Shown here in pieces: positions 1 to 12,477 of a stretch of 64,000 nt of DNA. The first letter of the stretch is position 1. Each line of letters begins with the position of its first letter. Location of the stretch: NCBI GenBank assembly GCA_026129465.1, contig JAHCIA010000001.1, forward strand, positions 3,672,001 through 3,736,000, written 5' to 3'. The DNA comes from Flavobacteriales bacterium (GTDB lineage: Bacteria > Bacteroidota > Bacteroidia > Flavobacteriales_F > PHOS-HE28). The position numbers were made by a program, and so were the translations under genes. Under the pieces are notes generated by a model. That model was given only the letters and a program-made list of their open reading frames with translations. It made no database searches and was not told the DNA's origin.

Positions 1-551
1 TGAGCGTGGAGGACGTGTTCTCCATCACCGGCCGCGGTACCGTGGCCACCGGCCGCATCGAGACCGGCGTGGTGAAGACCGGCGACAACGTGGAGATCAT
101 CGGCATGCAGGAGGAGAAGATGAACAGCACCTGCACGGGTGTGGAGATGTTCCGCAAGCTGCTGGACCGCGGCGAGGCCGGTGACAACGTGGGTCTGCTC
201 CTGCGTGGCATCGAAAAGACCCAGATCCGTCGTGGCATGGTGATCGCCGCCCCGGGCAGTATCACCCCGCACACCGAATTCAAGGCCGAGATCTACGTGC
301 TGAAGAAGGAGGAAGGTGGCCGCCACACCCCGTTCCACAACAAGTATCGCCCCCAGTTCTACTTCCGCACCACGGATGTGACGGGCGAGATCACGATGGA
401 GGCCGGCCGTGAAATGATCATGCCCGGTGACAACGTGACCATCAGCGTGAAACTGATCGTACCCATCGCCATGGACAAGGGCCTGCGTTTCGCCATCCGC
501 GAGGGTGGCCGTACCGTGGGTGCCGGCCAGGTGACCGAGATCATCAAGTAA
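1..551 (+). CDS. tuf: Elongation factor Tu, C-terminal part (cut by window edge)
   Basis: EF-Tu is the GTPase that brings aminoacyl-tRNA to the ribosome. About 182 residues are visible, read in the frame of position 3. They begin at [19 protein letters not shown], the start of domain 2, and run through domain 3 ([10 protein letters not shown]) to the usual end QVTEIIK. The GTP-binding domain lies upstream, outside the window, so a GTG at position 6 is not the real start. It is followed by tRNA-Trp and secE-nusG, the usual order in Bacteroidota. Nothing looks broken in the visible part. Confidence 0.97.
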   Translation, partial: SVEDVFSITGRGTVATGRIETGVVKTGDNVEIIGMQEEKMNSTCTGVEMFRKLLDRGEAGDNVGLLLRGIEKTQIRRGMVIAAPGSITPHTEFKAEIYVLKKEEGGRHTPFHNKYRPQFYFRTTDVTGEITMEAGREMIMPGDNVTISVKLIVPIAMDKGLRFAIREGGRTVGAGQVTEIIK

Positions 552-570
552 GCATAGCACCAAGGTCAGC

Positions 571-600
571 AGGGCCGTCCGCCTTTCGGTGGGCGGCCCT
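571..600 (+). terminator. Hairpin after tuf
   Basis: A 13-pair stem (agggccgtccgcc pairing with ggtgggcggccct, with two G-U pairs) and a four-base loop sits 20 bases after the tuf stop. No T-run follows, so it may be a weak terminator or a processing hairpin between tuf and the tRNA. Confidence 0.5.
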
Positions 601-630
601 CGCCGCCCCGGAGAACCACAGTACGAACGA

Positions 631-703
631 ACGGGTGTAGCTCAATTGGTAGAGCGACGGTCTCCAAAACCGTAGGCTGCGGGTTCGATTCCTGCCACCC
701 GTG
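631..703 (+). tRNA. trnW: tRNA-Trp (anticodon CCA)
   Basis: A complete 73-base cloverleaf can be drawn by hand: acceptor acgggtg/cacccgt, D-arm gctc/gagc, anticodon stem acggt/accgt with loop ctccaaa giving anticodon CCA, T-arm gcggg/cctgc with loop ttcgatt, discriminator G. The 3' CCA is not encoded (the next bases are CCC). It sits between tuf and secE and its 3' end lies only 18 bases before the chosen secE start. Confidence 0.97.
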
Positions 704-721
704 CCCAAGAAACCAGAACTC

Positions 722-955
722 GTGGCCAGCTTCAAGACATATCTCACCGAGAGCTACACCGAACTCGTCCACAAGGTGTCATGGCCCACTTGGAAGGAAC
801 TCCAGAGCAGCGCCATCGTGGTGCTTGTGGCGGCCCTCATCGTGTCGGGCATCATCTTCGTCATGGACTACGTCTTTGGCGTGCAGAACATGGGCGCGGG
901 TGATACCGGCGTCTGGAAAGGCATACTCGGCTTCATCTACAAAATGCTCACCTGA
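722..955 (+). CDS. secE: Preprotein translocase subunit SecE
   Basis: SecE is the small clamp subunit of the SecYEG channel in the inner membrane. The 77-residue product has the conserved amphipathic segment ELVHKVSWPTWKELQSSA, followed by one membrane helix (about residues 26-46), the normal single-helix form outside enterobacteria. I chose GTG at 722. An earlier in-frame GTG at 701 lies inside the acceptor stem of tRNA-Trp and is unlikely to be used. The stop overlaps the nusG start (TGATG), indicating translational coupling. Confidence 0.93.
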   Translation: MASFKTYLTESYTELVHKVSWPTWKELQSSAIVVLVAALIVSGIIFVMDYVFGVQNMGAGDTGVWKGILGFIYKMLT

Positions 956-1509
956 TGACGGCGGTCGGCACCAAGAAGTGGTATGTCATCCGGGCCATCA
1001 GCGGCAAGGAGAAGAAGGTCAAGGAATTGATCGATCTGGAACTGTCGCGCACCAACATGGGCACCCACGTTTCTCAGGTGCTCATCCCCATGGAGAAGTT
1101 CTTCCAGATCCGCGACGGCAAAAAGGTGAGCAAGGAGCGCAATTTCTTCCCCGGCTACGTGCTCATGGAGGCCGACCTCACCGGCGAGATCGCCCACAGC
1201 ATCAAGAACCTCCCGAACGTGATCGGCTTCCTTGGCGCCGAGAAAGGCGGCGAGCCCGTGCCCCTGCGCCAGAGCGAAGTGAACAGGATCCTGGGCACCG
1301 TGGATGAACTGGCCGATGCCGATGCCACCAACCACAACCCCTACCATGTGGGCGAGGGTGTGAAGGTGATCGACGGGCCCTTCAACGGGTTCAATGGCGT
1401 GATCGAGGAGATCAACGAGGAGAAGAAGAAGTTGAAGGTGATGGTGAAGATCTTCGGAAGGCGTACCCCGCTCGAACTGAGCTTCATGCAGGTGGAGAAG
1501 GAGGTCTGA
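955..1509 (+). CDS. nusG: Transcription termination/antitermination factor NusG
   Basis: NusG binds RNA polymerase and links it to Rho or to the leading ribosome. The 184-residue protein has the N-terminal NGN domain (KKWYVIRAISGKEKKVKELI near the start, FFPGYVLMEADL around residue 65) and a C-terminal KOW domain (GVKVIDGPFNGFNGVIEEI). Its ATG overlaps the secE stop. Length and domain order are normal, and the ribosomal protein genes follow. Confidence 0.97.
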   Translation: MTAVGTKKWYVIRAISGKEKKVKELIDLELSRTNMGTHVSQVLIPMEKFFQIRDGKKVSKERNFFPGYVLMEADLTGEIAHSIKNLPNVIGFLGAEKGGEPVPLRQSEVNRILGTVDELADADATNHNPYHVGEGVKVIDGPFNGFNGVIEEINEEKKKLKVMVKIFGRRTPLELSFMQVEKEV

Positions 1510-1571
1510 ACAGAGCATAACCGTCCGAGTCCGCCGCAGGGCGTACGTCAGCAGGACATAAAACAGGAACA

Positions 1572-2009
1572 ATGGCCAAGGAAGTTTCGGGTCTCGTCAA
1601 GCTCCAGATCAAGGGCGGCGCGGCCAATCCCTCGCCTCCCGTAGGTCCCGCGTTGGGTGCCAAGGGGGTGAACATCATGGATTTCTGCAAGCAGTTCAAT
1701 GCCCGCACGCAGGACAAGGCGGGCAAGGTGCTGCCGGTGGTGATCACCGTCTATTCGGACAAGTCGTTCGATTTCATCATCAAGACCCCGCCCGCCGCGG
1801 TGCAGATCATCGAGGCGGCCAAGATCAAGGGCGGCAGCGGCGAACCCCACACCAAGAAGGTGGGCAGCATCACCTGGGAGCAGGTGAAGGCCATCGCCCA
1901 GGACAAGATGCCCGACCTCAACTGTTTCACCTTGGAGAGCGCCATGAGCATGGTGGCCGGCACGGCCCGCAGCATGGGTGTCACCGTAACCGGCGAAAAG
2001 CCCTTCTGA
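1572..2009 (+). CDS. rplK: 50S ribosomal protein L11
   Basis: L11 forms the base of the ribosomal stalk and the GTPase-associated centre with 23S rRNA. The 145-residue product has the typical N-terminus ([22 protein letters not shown]) and a C-terminal rRNA-binding domain with [15 protein letters not shown] and the end [13 protein letters not shown]. Full length for the family. It lies 62 bases after nusG and only 3 bases before rplA. Confidence 0.98.
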   Translation: MAKEVSGLVKLQIKGGAANPSPPVGPALGAKGVNIMDFCKQFNARTQDKAGKVLPVVITVYSDKSFDFIIKTPPAAVQIIEAAKIKGGSGEPHTKKVGSITWEQVKAIAQDKMPDLNCFTLESAMSMVAGTARSMGVTVTGEKPF

Positions 2010-2012
2010 GCC

Positions 2013-2705
2013 ATGGCGAACGTGAGCAAAAAGCGCAAGGAGGCGTTGACCAAGTACGACGCCGCCAAGACCTACAGCCTGGAGGAGGCCACCCGCATCG
2101 TGAAGCAGGTGAGCACCGCCAAATTCGACGCCACGGTGGACATCGCCGTGCGCCTGGGCGTGGACCCGAAGAAGAGCACCGAAATGGTGCGCGGCACCGT
2201 GAGCCTGCCCCATGGCACCGGCCGGAATGTGAAGGTGCTGGTGCTGGCCGACCCCGCCAAGTGCGAGGAAGCCTTGGCCGCCGGTGCCGACATGGCGGGC
2301 CTGGACGACTACGTGGAGAAGATCAAGGGCGGCTGGACGGACGTGGATGTGATCATCTGCACCCCCGCCGTGATGGCCAAAGTGGGTGCCCTGGGCCGTG
2401 TGCTCGGTCCCCGTGGCCTCATGCCCAACCCCAAGACCGGCACGGTGACCATGGACGTGGCCAAGGCCGTGCGCGAGGTGAAGGCCGGCAAGATCGACTT
2501 CAAGGTGGACAAGGCCGGCATCATCCACGCGGTGATCGGCAAGGCCTCCTTCGATGCCGACAAGCTCAGCGCCAACGCCAATGAGCTGATCCAGACCCTG
2601 GTGAAGCTGAAGCCCAGCACCGCCAAGGGCACCTACATCAAGAGCATCTCCATCAGCAGCACCATGAGCCCCGGCGTCAAGGTTGACACCCGCGCCCTGG
2701 CCTGA
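2013..2705 (+). CDS. rplA: 50S ribosomal protein L1
   Basis: L1 forms the L1 stalk at the E-site and in many bacteria also represses its own operon. The 230-residue product shows the two-domain L1 layout and the signature [19 protein letters not shown] near residues 128-146, with [18 protein letters not shown] following. The start is 3 bases after the rplK stop. No separate L1-binding leader hairpin is evident in the very short spacers. Confidence 0.98.
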   Translation: MANVSKKRKEALTKYDAAKTYSLEEATRIVKQVSTAKFDATVDIAVRLGVDPKKSTEMVRGTVSLPHGTGRNVKVLVLADPAKCEEALAAGADMAGLDDYVEKIKGGWTDVDVIICTPAVMAKVGALGRVLGPRGLMPNPKTGTVTMDVAKAVREVKAGKIDFKVDKAGIIHAVIGKASFDADKLSANANELIQTLVKLKPSTAKGTYIKSISISSTMSPGVKVDTRALA

Positions 2706-2724
2706 CAAACGACCAGCAACGACC

Positions 2725-3258
2725 ATGGCAACCCGCGACGAAAAGAACCAGCAGATAACCGAGCTGGCCGAGGCCATCAAGGCCACCAACGTGCTGTATC
2801 TCACCGATACCAGCTCCATGAGCGCCGAGGCCACCAGCCAGCTGCGCCGCGCCTGCAACCAGCAGGGCATCACCCTGCGCGTGGTGAAGAACACCCTGCT
2901 CCGCAAGGCGATGGAAAGCCTGGAAGGCAAGGATTACAGCGAAGTGATCCCCACCCTCAAGGGGCAGACCAGCCTGATGATCGCCGGCAAGGGCAACGCT
3001 CCGGCCAAGCTCATCAAGGGCTTCCGCAAGAAGGACCAGACGAAACCGGCGTTGAAGAGCGCCTGGATCGACGAGGCCGTCTTCGTGGGTGATGAGCAAC
3101 TGGTGATGCTCGCCAACCTGAAAGGGAAGGAGGAGCTCGTCGGCGACATCATCGCGCTGCTCCAGAGCCCGCTCAAGAACGTCATCAGCGGCCTGCAGGG
3201 CAGCGGTGGCCACAAGATCGCCGGCCTGGTGAAAGCCCTCGAAGAAAGGGCCGCCTGA
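2725..3258 (+). CDS. rplJ: 50S ribosomal protein L10
   Basis: L10 anchors the L7/L12 dimers to the ribosome. The product from ATG 2725 has 177 residues and begins MATRDEKNQQITELAEAI. The frame is open further upstream (to 2683) but that would run into rplA. The core LRVVKNTLLRKAME (about residues 50-63) and the L12-binding C-terminal helix are present. Only 19 bases separate it from rplA, so the long L10-binding leader known from enterobacteria is absent. Confidence 0.97.
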   Translation: MATRDEKNQQITELAEAIKATNVLYLTDTSSMSAEATSQLRRACNQQGITLRVVKNTLLRKAMESLEGKDYSEVIPTLKGQTSLMIAGKGNAPAKLIKGFRKKDQTKPALKSAWIDEAVFVGDEQLVMLANLKGKEELVGDIIALLQSPLKNVISGLQGSGGHKIAGLVKALEERAA

Positions 3259-3325
3259 ACAAGACCCAACGCGTTACGCACTTCCACGATAGCTTCTCCT
3301 CAACCACTGTAACAACCCCCGCAAG

Positions 3326-3703
3326 ATGGCAGATATCAAAGCCCTGGGCGATCAACTGGTAGGCCTTACCGTAAAGGAGGTCAACGAGCTGGCCCAGTAC
3401 CTCAAGGACGAATACAAGATCGAACCGGCCGCGGCCGCCGTGGCCATAGCCGCTGGTCCGGCCGCTGGTGGCGGCGAAGCCGCCGAAGCCAAGACCAGCT
3501 TCGACGTGATCCTCAAGCATGGCGGCCAGAACAAACTGGCCGTGGTGAAGCTCGTGAAGGAGCTCACCGGCTTGGGCCTGAAGGAGGCCAAGGACCTCGT
3601 CGACGGTGCTCCGAAGCCGTTGAAGGAAGGCGTGTCCAAAGAGGACGCCGAATCCCTCAAGCAACAGCTCACGGAAGCCGGCGCCGAAGTTGAGGTCAAG
3701 TAA
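3326..3703 (+). CDS. rplL: 50S ribosomal protein L7/L12
   Basis: L7/L12 is the multicopy stalk protein that recruits translation factors. The 125-residue product has the N-terminal dimerisation domain, an alanine/glycine-rich hinge (about residues 37-53) and the factor-binding C-terminal domain ([20 protein letters not shown], about residues 80-99). It starts 67 bases after rplJ. An attenuator-like hairpin follows before rpoB, matching the known need for far more L7/L12 than RNA polymerase. Confidence 0.98.
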   Translation: MADIKALGDQLVGLTVKEVNELAQYLKDEYKIEPAAAAVAIAAGPAAGGGEAAEAKTSFDVILKHGGQNKLAVVKLVKELTGLGLKEAKDLVDGAPKPLKEGVSKEDAESLKQQLTEAGAEVEVK

Positions 3704-3735
3704 GGACCCATACGCGCTCGCGTCACGCCAGCACG

Positions 3736-3759
3736 GAGAGGCCCCAAGGCGGGCCTTTC
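3736..3759 (+). terminator. Attenuator-like hairpin between rplL and rpoB
   Basis: The bases gagaggccc and gggcctttc form a nine-pair stem with one mismatch around a six-base loop. It lies in the 168-base spacer between rplL and rpoB, where many bacteria carry a partial terminator. No strong T-run follows. Confidence 0.4.
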
Positions 3760-3871
3760 CGGCTGTGCGGTGATCATCATGACCTCCCGCCGGCCGCTCC
3801 CGATCCAGCGCCCGGCGATGTAAGAACAGGATCGCTCACGTCCATCCACCGTCGTCCACACGATCGCAGCC

Positions 3872-7705
<3,834 letters not shown>

Positions 7706-7740
7706 TCGACATCGGAACGAAAGGATAGCATAGCGAAGCC

Positions 7741-10700
7741 ATGAAAAAGGAAGTGAAGCTCAACAGCAACTTCGAGAAGATCGTCGTCAGCCTCGCCTCG
7801 CCCGAGCAGATCCTCGAGCGCAGCCACGGGGAGGTGATCAAGCCCGAGACGATCAACTACCGCACCTACAAGCCCGAACGCGACGGCCTGTTCTGCGAGC
7901 GCATCTTCGGCCCGGTGAAGGATTTCGAGTGCCACTGCGGCAAGTACAAGCGCATCCGCTACAAGGGGATCGTGTGCGACCGCTGCGGCGTGGAGGTCAC
8001 CGAGAAAAAGGTGCGCCGTGAGCGCATGGGCCACATCCAGCTGGTGGTGCCCGTGGCCCACATCTGGTACTTCCGCAGCCTGCCCAACAAGATCGGCTAT
8101 CTGCTGGGCCTGCCCACCAAGAAGCTGGACCAGATCATCTACTACGAACGCTACGTGGTGATCCAGCCCGGCAACGCCGTGAACAAGGAGGGCGCGGCCG
8201 TGCAGTACCTGGACTTCCTCACCGAGGAGGAGTACCTCGACATCCTCGAGGCCCTGGGCAAGGACAACCAGTACCTGGACGACGCCGACCCCAACAAGTT
8301 CATCGCCAAGATGGGCGCCGACGGGTTGCACGACCTGCTGAAGCGCCTGGACCTGGACGCGCTGAGCTACGACCTGCGCCACAAGGCCAATACCGAGACC
8401 AGCCAGCAGCGCAAGAACGAAGCGCTCAAGCGGCTGAACGTGGTGGAGGCCTTCCGCGATGCCAACAGCCGGCGGCCGAACCACCCCGAGTGGATGATCA
8501 TCAAGGTGGTGCCGGTGATACCGCCCGAGTTGCGCCCCCTGGTGCCCCTCGATGGCGGCCGCTTCGCCACCAGCGACCTCAACGACCTCTACCGCCGCGT
8601 CATCATCCGCAACAACCGCCTCAAGCGCCTCATGGAGATCAAGGCGCCGGAGGTGATCCTGCGCAACGAGAAGCGCATGTTGCAGGAGGCCGTGGACAGC
8701 CTCTTCGACAACAGCCGCAAGAGCAGCGCCGTGAAGAGCGAGAACAACCGCCCGCTGAAGTCCCTGAGCGATTCGCTCAAGGGCAAGCAGGGCCGTTTCC
8801 GCCAGAACCTGCTTGGCAAGCGCGTGGACTACAGCGCACGCTCGGTCATCGTGGTGGGCCCCGAATTGAAGCTGCACGAGTGCGGCCTGCCCAAGGACAT
8901 GGCCGCCGAACTCTTCAAGCCCTTCATCATCCGCAAGCTCATCGAGCGGGGTATCGTGAAGACCGTGAAGAGCGCCAAGAAGATCGTGGACAAGAAGGAA
9001 CCGGTGGTGTGGGACATTTTGGAGAACGTGCTCAAGGGCCACCCCGTGCTGCTGAACCGGGCACCAACCCTGCACCGCCTCGGCATCCAGGCCTTCCAGC
9101 CCAAGCTCATCGAGGGCAAGGCCATCCAGCTGCACCCCCTGGTCTGCACCGCCTTCAACGCCGACTTCGACGGTGACCAGATGGCCGTGCATGTGCCCCT
9201 GGGCAATGCCGCCATCCTGGAAGCCCAGTTGCTGATGCTGGCCAGCCACAACATCCTGAACCCGGCCAACGGCGCGCCCATCGCGGTGCCCAGCCAGGAC
9301 ATGGTGCTCGGCCTCTACTACATCACCAAGGGCCGGAAGAGCGACGCCGAGAAGAAGATGAAGGGCGAAGGCATGACCTTCTACAGCCCCGAGGAGGTGA
9401 TCATCGCCTACAACGAGGGTCGCCTGGACCTGCACACCTTCATCAAGCTGCGCTGGACCGGTGTGGACGGCAAGAGCCACATGATCGAGACCACCTGCGG
9501 CCGCACCCTCTTCAATGAGGTGGTGCCCAACGAGGTGGGCTTCATCAACGAGGTGCTCACCAAGAAGGCCCTGCGCGACATCATCGGCAATGTGCTGAAG
9601 GAGACCGGCGTGGCCCGGACCGCCCAGTTCCTGGACGACATCAAGGACATGGGCTTCATGAGCGCCTTCCGCGGCGGCCTCAGCTTCAACCTGGACGACG
9701 TGGTGATCCCCGACGCCAAGGAGAAACTGGTGAAGGCCGCCCAGAGCGAGGTGGACGAGGTGACGGGCAACTACAACATGGGCCTCATCACCAACAACGA
9801 GCGCTACAACCAGACGATCGACATCTGGACGCACACCAACTCCAAGGTGACCTTCAGCCTGATGGAGCGCATCAAGAACGACCGCCAGGGCTTCAACTCC
9901 ATCTACATGATGATGGACAGCGGCGCCCGCGGTTCCAAGGAACAGATCCGCCAGCTCAGTGGCATGCGCGGCCTGATGGCCAAGCCCCAGAAAGGCGGCG
10001 GTGGCGGAGGCCAGGACATCATCGAGAACCCCATCCTCTCCAACTTCAAGGAGGGCCTCTCGATCCTGGAGTACTTCATCTCCACCCACGGTGCCCGGAA
10101 AGGTCTGGCCGATACCGCCCTGAAGACCGCCGACGCCGGCTACCTCACCCGCCGCCTGGTGGACGTGGCGCAGGACGTGGTGATCACCACGGACGACTGC
10201 GGCACCCTGCGCGGTCTGGTGGCCACGGCCCTGAAGAAGAACGAGGAGATCGTGGAGAGCCTCTACGACCGCATCCTGGGCCGCACCAGTGTGCATGATG
10301 TGCTGCACCCGCAGACCGGGGAGGCCATCGTGCGCAGCGGCGAACAGATCAATGAGGACATCGCCGCGGCCATCGCCTCCAGCCCCATCGAGGAAGTGGA
10401 GATCCGCAGCGTGCTCACCTGCGAGCAGAAGAAGGGCGTTTGCGCCAAGTGCTACGGCCGCAACCTGGCCACCGGCCGCAAGGTGCAGGCCGGGGAGGCC
10501 GTGGGCGTCATCGCCGCGCAGTCCATCGGTGAACCCGGCACGCAGCTCACCCTGCGCACCTTCCACGTGGGCGGTGTGGCCGGCAAGATCACCGAAGAGA
10601 GCGAGATCCGCGCGAAGTACGACGGTATCCTGGAGATCGACGAGCTGCGCACCGTGAAGCGCAAGGACCGCAAGGGCGAGGACGCCGAGGTGGTCATCAG

Positions 10701-12036
10701 CCGCAGCACCGAGATGCGCATCGTGGACGCCAACACCGGCATCGTGCTCACCACGAGCAACGTGCCCTACGGCGCCTTCCTCTATACCCAGGGCGGAGGC
10801 AAGATCGCCAAGGGCGACCTGATCTGCACCTGGGACCCGTACAACGCGGTGATCATCTCCGAATTCGCAGGCAAGCTCGAGTTCGAGAGCATCGAGGAGA
10901 ACGCCACCTACCGGGAGGAGATCGATGAACAGACCGGCTTCGCCGAGAAGGTGATCATCGAGAGCCGCGACAAGCGGAAGAACCCCACCATCAAGATCAT
11001 GGACCCCAAGGGCAAGGAGGAGCTGAAGAGCTACAGCCTGCCTGTGGGCGCCCACATCATGGTGAAGGAGGGCCAGAAGGTGGAGGCCGGCGACGTGCTG
11101 GTGAAGATCCCGCGCAGCAGCGGCAAGGGCGGTGACATCACCGGCGGTCTGCCCCGCGTGACCGAACTGTTCGAGGCGCGCAACCCCAGCAACCCGGCCG
11201 TGGTGAGCGAGATCGACGGCATCGTCTCCTACGGCAAGATCAAGCGCGGCAACCGCGAGATCATCGTGGAAAGCCGCACCGGCGAGCGCAAGACCTACCT
11301 GGTGCCCCTGAGCAAGCACATCCTGGTGCAGGAGAACGACTTCATCAAGGCCGGTGCCCCACTCAGCGATGGCGCCATCAGCCCCGGTGACATCCTCAAC
11401 ATCCAGGGCCCCACACGTGTGCAGGAGTACCTGGTGGACGAGGTGCAGGAGGTGTACCGCATGCAGGGCGTGAAGATCAACGACAAGCACTTCGAGGTGA
11501 TCGTGCGCCAGATGATGCGCAAGGTGGAGATCGAGGATCCCGGCGACACGCGCTTCCTGGAACGCCAGAGCGTGAACAAGGTGGAGTTCATGGAGGAGAA
11601 CGACGCCATCTACGACAAGGTGGTGGTCACCGACGCCGGCGACAGCGCCACCCTGAAGGAGGGCCAGATCCTGAGCATGCGCAAGCTGCGCGACGAGAAC
11701 AGCGCCTTGAAGCGCAAGGACCAGAAGCTGGCCGAGGCGCGACCCGCCAAGCCCGCCACGGCCCGCACGCTGCTGCAGGGCATCACCCGCGCCTCGCTGC
11801 AGACCGAGAGCTTCATCAGCGCCGCTTCCTTCCAGGAGACCACCAAGGTGCTCAACGAGGCCGCGGTCAACGCCAAGGAGGACCACCTCAACGGCTTGAA
11901 GGAGAACGTGATCGTGGGCCATCTCATCCCTGCCGGCACCGGGGCGCGCAACTACCAGCGCACCATCGTGGCCAACAAGGACGAATACCAGCGCCTGCTG
12001 GCCGAGAAGCTCACCGAACAGGAGATCGACGAGTGA
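7741..12036 (+). CDS. rpoC: DNA-directed RNA polymerase subunit beta'
   Basis: RpoC is the beta' subunit and holds the catalytic magnesium. The 1431-residue protein contains the N-terminal zinc-binding cysteines (CHCG...CDRCGVEV, about residues 64-84), the catalytic [12 protein letters not shown] (about residues 473-484), the bridge/trigger region ([20 protein letters not shown]) and the second zinc site (DDCGTLRG...[13 protein letters not shown]). No insertion or frameshift is seen. It is cotranscribed with rpoB and probably with the small gene downstream. Confidence 0.99.
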   Translation: MKKEVKLNSNFEKIVVSLASPEQILERSHGEVIKPETINYRTYKPERDGLFCERIFGPVKDFECHCGKYKRIRYKGIVCDRCGVEVTEKKVRRERMGHIQLVVPVAHIWYFRSLPNKIGYLLGLPTKKLDQIIYYERYVVIQPGNAVNKEGAAVQYLDFLTEEEYLDILEALGKDNQYLDDADPNKFIAKMGADGLHDLLKRLDLDALSYDLRHKANTETSQQRKNEALKRLNVVEAFRDANSRRPNHPEWMIIKVVPVIPPELRPLVPLDGGRFATSDLNDLYRRVIIRNNRLKRLMEIKAPEVILRNEKRMLQEAVDSLFDNSRKSSAVKSENNRPLKSLSDSLKGKQGRFRQNLLGKRVDYSARSVIVVGPELKLHECGLPKDMAAELFKPFIIRKLIERGIVKTVKSAKKIVDKKEPVVWDILENVLKGHPVLLNRAPTLHRLGIQAFQPKLIEGKAIQLHPLVCTAFNADFDGDQMAVHVPLGNAAILEAQLLMLASHNILNPANGAPIAVPSQDMVLGLYYITKGRKSDAEKKMKGEGMTFYSPEEVIIAYNEGRLDLHTFIKLRWTGVDGKSHMIETTCGRTLFNEVVPNEVGFINEVLTKKALRDIIGNVLKETGVARTAQFLDDIKDMGFMSAFRGGLSFNLDDVVIPDAKEKLVKAAQSEVDEVTGNYNMGLITNNERYNQTIDIWTHTNSKVTFSLMERIKNDRQGFNSIYMMMDSGARGSKEQIRQLSGMRGLMAKPQKGGGGGGQDIIENPILSNFKEGLSILEYFISTHGARKGLADTALKTADAGYLTRRLVDVAQDVVITTDDCGTLRGLVATALKKNEEIVESLYDRILGRTSVHDVLHPQTGEAIVRSGEQINEDIAAAIASSPIEEVEIRSVLTCEQKKGVCAKCYGRNLATGRKVQAGEAVGVIAAQSIGEPGTQLTLRTFHVGGVAGKITEESEIRAKYDGILEIDELRTVKRKDRKGEDAEVVISRSTEMRIVDANTGIVLTTSNVPYGAFLYTQGGGKIAKGDLICTWDPYNAVIISEFAGKLEFESIEENATYREEIDEQTGFAEKVIIESRDKRKNPTIKIMDPKGKEELKSYSLPVGAHIMVKEGQKVEAGDVLVKIPRSSGKGGDITGGLPRVTELFEARNPSNPAVVSEIDGIVSYGKIKRGNREIIVESRTGERKTYLVPLSKHILVQENDFIKAGAPLSDGAISPGDILNIQGPTRVQEYLVDEVQEVYRMQGVKINDKHFEVIVRQMMRKVEIEDPGDTRFLERQSVNKVEFMEENDAIYDKVVVTDAGDSATLKEGQILSMRKLRDENSALKRKDQKLAEARPAKPATARTLLQGITRASLQTESFISAASFQETTKVLNEAAVNAKEDHLNGLKENVIVGHLIPAGTGARNYQRTIVANKDEYQRLLAEKLTEQEIDE

Positions 12037-12099
12037 TCACCGGCGCATGGCAGGGGCGCATCCTTATGCGCCCCTGCCGCGCCGATAGTTCCGACCACC

Positions 12100-12414
12100 A
12101 TGGCAGACCAGAAGGAACAACCCCGCCCCAACCAGCTGAACATCGAGATCAGCGAGGAGGTGGCCGATGGCATCTACAGCAACCTCGCCATCATCACGCA
12201 CAGCAACTCGGAGTTCGTGCTGGACTTCGTGCGCGTGATGCCGGGCGTGCCCAAGGCCAAGGTGCGTGCGCGCATCCTGCTCACGCCGCAGCACGCCAAG
12301 CGGTTGATGCGGGCCCTGGCGGACAACATCCACAAGTTCGAGGCGGTGCACGGCACCATCAACGAAGGCACCGAGGTGCCCATGAACTTCGGCGGGCCCA
12401 CAGCCCAGGCTTGA
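12100..12414 (+). CDS. DUF3467 family protein
   Basis: This 104-residue protein belongs to the DUF3467 family, short cytoplasmic proteins of unknown function that often follow rpoC in Bacteroidota. Typical stretches are EISEEVADGIYSNLAIITHS and RILLTPQHAKRLMRALADNI. It has no signal peptide or membrane segment. It lies 63 bases after rpoC and is followed by a strong terminator, so it appears to be the last gene of the RNA polymerase operon. Family assignment is from memory of the sequence pattern. Confidence 0.85.
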   Translation: MADQKEQPRPNQLNIEISEEVADGIYSNLAIITHSNSEFVLDFVRVMPGVPKAKVRARILLTPQHAKRLMRALADNIHKFEAVHGTINEGTEVPMNFGGPTAQA

Positions 12415-12438
12415 CCGCCTTGCCCAAGATCCTGAAGA

Positions 12439-12468
12439 GACCCCGGCCCGGCCGGGGTCCTTTCTTTC
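12439..12468 (+). terminator. Intrinsic terminator after the rpoBC operon
   Basis: A perfect nine-pair stem gaccccggc/gccggggtc with a three-base loop is followed by ctttcttt. It lies 25 bases after the DUF3467 stop and just before the convergent patatin gene. Confidence 0.85.
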
Positions 12469-12477
12469 AGGCCGTTC

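Noticed and set aside
2706..2724. L10(L12)4-binding leader RNA upstream of rplJ
   Set aside because: The spacer is only 19 bases and cannot hold the structured leader known from other bacteria.
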